Shown here piece after piece: positions 7,545 to 12,298 of a DNA stretch of 12,298 nucleotides (positions within the stretch are counted from its first letter, which is position 1; every line of letters starts with the position of its first letter). The stretch comes from Nitrosomonadales bacterium (GTDB taxonomy: Bacteria; Pseudomonadota; Gammaproteobacteria; Burkholderiales; Nitrosomonadaceae). Location: positions 1-12,298 of the forward strand of contig SPBV01000028.1 in the NCBI GenBank assembly GCA_004525885.1. The letters are read 5' to 3'. The notes beneath the pieces are model-generated. The model did no database searches. It saw nothing but the letters and a program-made list of their open reading frames with translations, and was not told the origin of the DNA. The translations under genes and the position numbers were made by a program.

Positions 7545-8738
7545 CTATTTCCAAGAACTTGTTGCACTTAGTTTTTCATACGCAGCCTCACGCGCCATAC
7601 TGTCAGCCACCAGCACATCGTCAAGCGTGAAGATATCTTTATGCTCAATTTCCCGCATTACTTGCTCAATCATAGACGGAATCGCTGTAAAGGGTATCTT
7701 AGACTTTAGGAATGACTCTACTGCTACTTCATTTGCAGCATTAAGTATTGCCGGAGCACTGCCGCCAGCGGCAAGAGCTTTATAGGCAAGCCTTAGACAG
7801 GGAAACTTTGTAAAATCCGGTTTTTCAAAATCCAGCTGTGCGACTTTAAAAATATCAAGGGGTGTCACCCCGCATTCGATTCGCTCCGGATATGCTAAGG
7901 CATGAGCAATTGGGGTGCGCATGTCTGGATTGCCAAGTTGTGCTAATACAGAGCCATCAATATATTCAACCATGGAGTGAATTACACTTTGTGGATGGAT
8001 CACCACTTGGATTTGTTCCGGCGCAGCATCAAATAACCAATGTGCTTCAATTAGTTCTAGACCTTTATTCATCATGGTGGCGGAGTCTACAGATATTTTC
8101 CGCCCCATTACCCAATTAGGGTGATTGCAGGCTTGTTCCGGCGTGACATGCTCCATCTCAGCTAGTGATGTTTTTCGAAATGGCCCACCAGATGCAGTTA
8201 ATAGAATTCTACGTACCCCAGCTTTCGTATGATCCCCAGAAAAATCTCGGGGCAATGATTGAAAAATAGCATTGTGTTCACTGTCTATCGGCAGCAGCGT
8301 GGCATTATTTTTTTTGACCACATCCATAAAGATGTGTCCTGCCATTACTAGAGTTTCTTTGTTAGCGAGAAGAACGTATTTCCCCGCAATGGCGGCTGCA
8401 AATGTAGGGCGTATACCAGCGGCACCAACGATAGCTGCCATTACGATATCTACCTCAGATAGCGAGGCTACCTTTTCCAGTGACTCAACCCCACATAGGA
8501 CTTGAGTATTAATTTTAGTTGCGCAAATCTTTACTCTTAGCTTTTCTGCGCTGGCTGGATCTAGCATCACCGCATAATGTGGGCGGAAGAGGCGACACTG
8601 TTCCAGCATTTTATCAATGCTTTTGTTGGCAGTGAGTGCGACCACATGAAATCGATTAGGATGGCGAGCGACTACATCAAGTGTACTAACTCCGACACTT
8701 CCGGTAGAGCCAAGAATGGTAATATTTCGAACAGCCAT
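7545..8738 (-). CDS. dxr: 1-deoxy-D-xylulose 5-phosphate reductoisomerase
   Basis: Second enzyme of the MEP isoprenoid pathway. It converts 1-deoxyxylulose 5-phosphate to 2-C-methylerythritol 4-phosphate using NADPH and a divalent metal; it is the fosmidomycin target. The 397 residues are normal. The NADPH-binding motif GSTGSVG is at residues 10-16, LLANKETLVMAG near 123-134, and the metal ligands D152 and E154 are in PIDSEHNAIFQ. The active-site segment SVDSATMMNKGLELIEAHWLF and the HPQSVIHSMVEY helix follow. The start is ATG at 8738, 3 bases after the cdsA stop, without a visible Shine-Dalgarno sequence, so it is probably coupled to cdsA. With UppS two genes upstream it supplies the undecaprenyl carrier route. 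Confidence 0.98.
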   Translation of the reverse strand: MAVRNITILGSTGSVGVSTLDVVARHPNRFHVVALTANKSIDKMLEQCRLFRPHYAVMLDPASAEKLRVKICATKINTQVLCGVESLEKVASLSEVDIVMAAIVGAAGIRPTFAAAIAGKYVLLANKETLVMAGHIFMDVVKKNNATLLPIDSEHNAIFQSLPRDFSGDHTKAGVRRILLTASGGPFRKTSLAEMEHVTPEQACNHPNWVMGRKISVDSATMMNKGLELIEAHWLFDAAPEQIQVVIHPQSVIHSMVEYIDGSVLAQLGNPDMRTPIAHALAYPERIECGVTPLDIFKVAQLDFEKPDFTKFPCLRLAYKALAAGGSAPAILNAANEVAVESFLKSKIPFTAIPSMIEQVMREIEHKDIFTLDDVLVADSMAREAAYEKLSATSSWK

Positions 8739-8741
8739 AAT

Positions 8742-9557
8742 TCATACGGTAAAAATGAGAACTACAAAAACAGCTACAGGTAGCGTTGAAGTAAGTGCAT
8801 CTATGCGGTCAAGTATACCACCGTGGCCGGGTAAAATATCACCGCTATTCTTGACTCCAGCTTGACGCTTCATTAAGGATTCAAACAAGTCACCAATGAT
8901 ACCCAGAACAACAAGCACCAGTAACAAGGGAACTAATAACATAATTTGAGTTTTTTCTCCCGCCAAATAAGTCCAAGTTAGCGCATAAATAGAAACTGCT
9001 ATTAATGCTCCCGCTACACCCTCCCAAGTTTTTCCAGGGCTTATTGTCGGTGCAAGTTTGTGCTTACCAAATGCTCGTCCAGTAAAATACGCTGCAGTAT
9101 CAGATACCCAAATAGCTATCATGAAGCCTAATAGAAGCAGCGGGTCGATAGCACGTAGCTGATACAAGGCAAGGCATGTAGGTAATAGTAACAACCAGCC
9201 TATCAATACAAGTAACGTCTGATTTTTTATTGGGAGGTTTAATTTCAAAAGACATGGTGCAACTAGTATCCAAAACCCTAAAGTCACTGCGTAAAGCCAT
9301 ATAAATTCTGTAGTGTAAGGATTAGTCAAAGAAGCTCTGCTTAAAACAAACAGTAATTCGCCCCCAATTAAAGCTGTAAGCACAAGGTAAAAGATGGAGC
9401 CAGATAAGGAGAATTTTGCCAACTTGCTCCATTCCCATGAACCGATTACTGCCAAAGCAAGAAGCAGTGTCATCCAGAAAATTGGTGACAAATAAAATAA
9501 TGCCGCCAGAAACAGGAGTAAAGCACACACGGCAGTAAGAACGCGGGTTTTAAGCAT
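8742..9557 (-). CDS. cdsA: Phosphatidate cytidylyltransferase (CDP-diacylglycerol synthase)
   Basis: Integral membrane enzyme that makes CDP-diacylglycerol from phosphatidic acid and CTP, the branch point to phosphatidylethanolamine, phosphatidylglycerol and cardiolipin. Its 271 residues are mostly hydrophobic helices. The conserved C-terminal half reads SDTAAYFTGRAFGKHKLAPTISPGKTWEG, then GDLFESLMKRQAGVK and LPGHGGILDRIDAL. D223 (GDLFES) and D250 (DRID) are retained, spaced as in the metal site of characterised CdsA. The residue after K236 is asparagine (AAT codon), where the family signature has aspartate (K-D). The start is ATG at 9557, giving the typical MLKTRVLTA start. No Shine-Dalgarno sequence is visible, and a 79-bp AT-rich spacer precedes it. 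Confidence 0.97.
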   Translation of the reverse strand: MLKTRVLTAVCALLLFLAALFYLSPIFWMTLLLALAVIGSWEWSKLAKFSLSGSIFYLVLTALIGGELLFVLSRASLTNPYTTEFIWLYAVTLGFWILVAPCLLKLNLPIKNQTLLVLIGWLLLLPTCLALYQLRAIDPLLLLGFMIAIWVSDTAAYFTGRAFGKHKLAPTISPGKTWEGVAGALIAVSIYALTWTYLAGEKTQIMLLVPLLLVLVVLGIIGDLFESLMKRQAGVKNSGDILPGHGGILDRIDALTSTLPVAVFVVLIFTV

Positions 9558-9636
9558 GAATATCAGGAAGTCAGCGTATAACTATACAATTAAGATAGCA
9601 CAATAGTTATTGTTATTCTCTTAGGCGAAATTTTCT

Positions 9637-10407
9637 TCACTGCATTATGATGGGTTTTGGTTTTTGAAGTTGTTCGCTGGTTTGGCCAAAACGGCGTTCC
9701 CGTTGTTGGTAGGATTGAATGGCAAGATCAAGCGAGTTCGCGTTAAAGTCTGGCCACAAGGTGTTGGTAAAATAAAGCTCAGTGTAGGCTAGGTGCCACA
9801 ACAGAAAATTACTAATACGTTGTTCCCCCCCTGTGCGGATGAATAAATCTGGTTCTGGCGCATAGTTCATTGCAAAATACTGGGACAAGTCTTTTTCTGC
9901 AAAATTTCTGATTAATTCTGGGTTCTGCGTTAACATCTTAAGTGTGGCCTGTATAATATCCCAGCGCCCGCCATAATTTGCCGCAATGGTAAGTGTTAGG
10001 CGAGTATTAGTGGCAGTCATCGCTTCACCATTCCGAATAAATTCAATAATCTTGGGTTCAAATTTTGACAAGTCTCCAATTACCTTGAAGCGAATGCCAT
10101 TCTCATGCAATTTGACTACTTCCTGCTCAAGAACAGTAATGAAAAGCTGCATCAGGAACGAGATTTCTTCTGTTGGTCTGCGCCAATTTTCACTGCTGAA
10201 GGCAAACAATGTAAGATAGTTAACCCCGCGCTCAATACAAGCTTTGATAGCCGTGCGTACAGTTTCTACCCCACGTTTGTGACCGGCTACTCGTGGCAAA
10301 AAACGTGCTTTTGCCCAGCGACCGTTACCATCCATAATAATGGCGACATGTTGGGGAATCATATCAGTTCTTGGAATCTCTCGGGTTGAACTAGAGGCTG
10401 GATGCAC
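9637..10407 (-). CDS. uppS: Isoprenyl transferase (undecaprenyl diphosphate synthase)
   Basis: Cis-prenyltransferase that adds eight isopentenyl units to farnesyl diphosphate, giving the C55 carrier for peptidoglycan and other surface glycans. Of 256 residues, HVAIIMDGNGRWAKAR holds the catalytic D26. GHKRGVETVR, LTLFAFSSENWRRP and PDLFIRTGGEQRISNFLLWHLAYTELYF with WPDF complete the family pattern. The longest frame starts with GTG at 10407. An ATG at codon 16 (MIPQHVAIIMDG) is also possible, and neither has a strong ribosome site. It sits 29 bases after frr, the betaproteobacterial order. In E. coli dxr lies between them. Confidence 0.97.
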   Translation of the reverse strand: MHPASSSTREIPRTDMIPQHVAIIMDGNGRWAKARFLPRVAGHKRGVETVRTAIKACIERGVNYLTLFAFSSENWRRPTEEISFLMQLFITVLEQEVVKLHENGIRFKVIGDLSKFEPKIIEFIRNGEAMTATNTRLTLTIAANYGGRWDIIQATLKMLTQNPELIRNFAEKDLSQYFAMNYAPEPDLFIRTGGEQRISNFLLWHLAYTELYFTNTLWPDFNANSLDLAIQSYQQRERRFGQTSEQLQKPKPIIMQ

Positions 10408-10436
10408 GGCAAGGTTGCACTAGGATAGTCTCACAG

Positions 10437-10994
10437 TTAAACAGCCATCAACTCAGCTTCTTTAACTAGTAATACCTTATCTATTTCGGAGATGTGGTGA
10501 TCAGTGAGTTTCTGAATTTCATCCTGGCCACGGCGTTCATCATCTTCAGCAATTTTCTTTTCTTTAAGCAAATCTTTCAAATGAGCATTGGCGTCACGTC
10601 GAATATTTCGCATTGCTACCCGTGCTGTTTCTGCCTCATGTTTAACTATTTTTGTAAGATCACGACGACGCTCCTCTGTCAGAGCTGGCATAGGTACGCG
10701 TATCATTTCGCCTATAGTTACAGGATTTAAACCTAGATCTGAATCACGGATTGTTTTTTCAATCAGATTAAGCATTTTCTTTTCCCAGGGTGTAACGCTA
10801 ATTGTGCGCGCATCAGCCAGGTTTACATTAGCCACTTGGCTGATAGGTACGGGTGCGCCGTAATAATCCACAGTGATGTGGTCGAGAATGCCAGTATGAG
10901 CCCGCCCAGTTCGTATCTTACCAAAACTAATTTTCAGTGCTTCAAAGCTTTTTTGCATCTTTTGTTCGGCAGATTTTTTTATATCGATGATCAT
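10437..10994 (-). CDS. frr: Ribosome recycling factor
   Basis: Binds the post-termination ribosome and, with EF-G, splits it for reuse. At 185 residues it is the exact common length. The three-helix bundle starts with the first helix (IKKSAEQKMQKSFEALKISFGKIRTGRAHTGILD). The small beta domain follows (ITVDYYGAPVPISQVANVNLADARTISVTPWEKKML), with IGEMIRVPMPALTEERRRDLTKIVKHEAETARVAMRNIRRDAN returning to the bundle. A charged helix at the end (KEKKIAEDDERRGQDEIQKLTD) completes it. The start is ATG at 10994, with no clear Shine-Dalgarno sequence. It lies 84 bp after pyrH and 29 bp before uppS. Confidence 0.98.
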   Translation of the reverse strand: MIIDIKKSAEQKMQKSFEALKISFGKIRTGRAHTGILDHITVDYYGAPVPISQVANVNLADARTISVTPWEKKMLNLIEKTIRDSDLGLNPVTIGEMIRVPMPALTEERRRDLTKIVKHEAETARVAMRNIRRDANAHLKDLLKEKKIAEDDERRGQDEIQKLTDHHISEIDKVLLVKEAELMAV

Positions 10995-11078
10995 AGTCTA
11001 TATCTTAAGAGTAAAAAGTAGAACCTGATACATTGGTTTTTTCATAGCTAAATATAATTGAAAAGAACTTATACAAGC

Positions 11079-11789
11079 TCAAACTCGAATTAGCGTACCT
11101 TCATCTTCGCCTATAACTACTCGTTTTAGTGCACCAATCTTAAAAATACTGAAAACATTAAGAGGTAACTTTTGGTCACGACACAAGGTTAGTGCTGTAG
11201 CGTCCATTACTCTCAAATTCTTAGTGATGGCTTCATCAAATGATAAATTCTGATAACGCTTGGCATCTGGATTGGTTTTTGGGTCGCTAGAATATACGCC
11301 ATCAACCTTGGTTCCCTTGAGAACGATATCTACATTCATTTCTAAACCACGTAATGCGGCAGCAGTGTCAGTAGTAAAGAATGGGTTCCCGGTACCAGCA
11401 GCGAAAATAACTACCTTGCCTTCCCCTAGATAACGCATTGCCTTTCCACGAATATAAGGTTCTACAACTTGATCAATACGTAGTGCTGATTGCACACGGC
11501 TTTCAAGTCCCCTGTGTCGCATTACATCCTGTAACGCCAAGGCATTCATGACGGTTGCTAGCATTCCCATATAGTCGGCAGTTGCGCGATCTATTTGATT
11601 GTTATCCGATGATGTCATGCCGCGGAAAATATTGCCGCCGCCAATCACAACAGCCATCTCAATATTGAGTTTGGTGACCTCGGCAATTTCTGAAACAACA
11701 CGTTCAATCACAGCGCGATTAATACCGTAATTGTCATCGCCCATCAGAGCTTCACCTGACAGCTTTAACAGGACACGTTTATAGGTCAT
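11079..11789 (-). CDS. pyrH: UMP kinase
   Basis: Bacterial-type UMP kinase of the amino-acid-kinase fold. It phosphorylates UMP to UDP with ATP and is usually a hexamer regulated by GTP and UTP. The 236 residues show the phosphate-binding start KLSGEALMG (K9), VVIGGGNIFRG, ATADYMGMLATVMNALALQD, the loop GTGNPFFTTDTAAALR and the nucleotide-binding KGTKVDGVYSSDPKTNPDAKRY. The start is ATG at 11789, 28 bases after tsf, with no Shine-Dalgarno sequence visible. The tsf-pyrH-frr order is nearly universal in proteobacteria. Confidence 0.98.
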   Translation of the reverse strand: MTYKRVLLKLSGEALMGDDNYGINRAVIERVVSEIAEVTKLNIEMAVVIGGGNIFRGMTSSDNNQIDRATADYMGMLATVMNALALQDVMRHRGLESRVQSALRIDQVVEPYIRGKAMRYLGEGKVVIFAAGTGNPFFTTDTAAALRGLEMNVDIVLKGTKVDGVYSSDPKTNPDAKRYQNLSFDEAITKNLRVMDATALTLCRDQKLPLNVFSIFKIGALKRVVIGEDEGTLIRV

Positions 11790-11817
11790 AGTTGTTATGA
11801 ACAGATGCCAAAAATAT

Positions 11818-12298
11818 TTAATTATGCTGTGGTAAATTATTTTCTAATGCTTGATTAATTTGTGACATTACTTCGGCAGCAAAATCACTAGATTTCTTCT
11901 CTAGACCTTCGCCAACGCTAAATATTGTGAAATCGTTGATCGTGGCAGATTTTGTCATAAGCAGCTTTTCTACTGTTTGGTCAGGATTCTTGACAAAAGG
12001 TTGACCTAGTAGTGTTATTTCAGCAAGATATTTAGCAATGCGCCCATCTACCATTTTTGCCACGATGTCTTCAGATTTTCCGCTTTCCGCTGCTTGTGCT
12101 GTATAAATTTGGCGTTCACGTGCTAATAAATCTGCTGAGACCTGTTCCCTTGAAACACATATTGGTTTACTGGCTGCAATATGCATGGCTAAGTCTTTAC
12201 CTAGCACCTCGTCACTACCTATGTAATCAATTATTACACCAATTTTTCCACTATGTAAGTATGAGGCAAGGTGTCCTTGTGTTGCGTGGCGCATACAG
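11818..12298 (-). CDS. tsf: Elongation factor Ts, C-terminal part (5' end off the window)
   Basis: Guanine-nucleotide exchange factor that reloads EF-Tu with GTP. About 160 C-terminal residues are visible of a protein usually near 290. The frame continues to the right edge, so the ATG at 12294 is internal and the start lies outside. The TDF-containing N-terminal module is not visible. Family segments seen are GHLASYLHSGKIGVIIDYIG, KDLAMHIAASKP, the AAESGKSEDIVAKMVDGRIAKYL dimerisation/coiled-coil part, LLGQPFVKNPDQTVEKLL and FSVGEGLEKKSSDFAAEV. The stop is followed after 28 bases by pyrH, so the two are probably co-transcribed. Confidence 0.96.
   Translation of the reverse strand, partial: CMRHATQGHLASYLHSGKIGVIIDYIGSDEVLGKDLAMHIAASKPICVSREQVSADLLARERQIYTAQAAESGKSEDIVAKMVDGRIAKYLAEITLLGQPFVKNPDQTVEKLLMTKSATINDFTIFSVGEGLEKKSSDFAAEVMSQINQALENNLPQHN

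Noticed and set aside
9578..9610. 8-bp inverted repeat ATAACTAT/ATAGTTAT with 17-base loop between uppS and cdsA
   Set aside because: The stem is almost all A-T, the loop is long and there is no T-run, so it is expected by chance in AT-rich spacer.

Overview
This window is an ordinary bacterial housekeeping block. It comes from an AT-rich proteobacterium, most likely a betaproteobacterium. The minus-strand order tsf, pyrH, frr, uppS, cdsA, dxr, rseP, bamA, fabZ, rnhB follows the betaproteobacterial form of this cluster. E. coli instead has frr-dxr-uppS-cdsA-rseP. Protein motifs look Nitrosomonadales/Burkholderiales-like, but I cannot assign a genus. By eye the GC content is near 40%, low for free-living betaproteobacteria. 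Together with weak ribosome binding sites and missing genes, this suggests genome reduction or a host-associated life. That lifestyle is inference.

Layout from left to right: the 3' part of mutS runs off the left edge on the plus strand. Everything else is on the minus strand and is best read from right to left. It starts with the 3' part of tsf (off the right edge), then pyrH and frr (translation and nucleotide metabolism). Next come uppS, cdsA and dxr (undecaprenyl carrier, CDP-diacylglycerol, MEP isoprenoid pathway). Then follow rseP and bamA (envelope stress protease, outer-membrane assembly), fabZ (fatty acid synthesis), rnhB and a SlyD-type prolyl isomerase that converges on mutS. All complete genes look intact, with catalytic motifs in place. 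No gap exceeds 300 bases, and I see no tRNA, rRNA, CRISPR array, transposase or phage gene.

The genes share one theme: making translation factors and the building blocks of the envelope. Uracil nucleotides come from PyrH, the isoprenoid carrier from Dxr and UppS, phospholipid precursors from FabZ and CdsA, and outer-membrane insertion from BamA.

No new defence or mobile system is visible. The observations most worth a second look are four. (1) The usual partners skp-lpxD (between bamA and fabZ) and lpxA-lpxB (between fabZ and rnhB) are absent, leaving gaps of 176 and 75 bp. (2) BamA carries a ten-residue tandem repeat between its signal peptide and POTRA1. (3) A 76-bp segment bounded by perfect 11-bp inverted repeats sits exactly where skp-lpxD would be. 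(4) A 236-bp gap between dxr and rseP holds a strong stem-loop and a candidate promoter.
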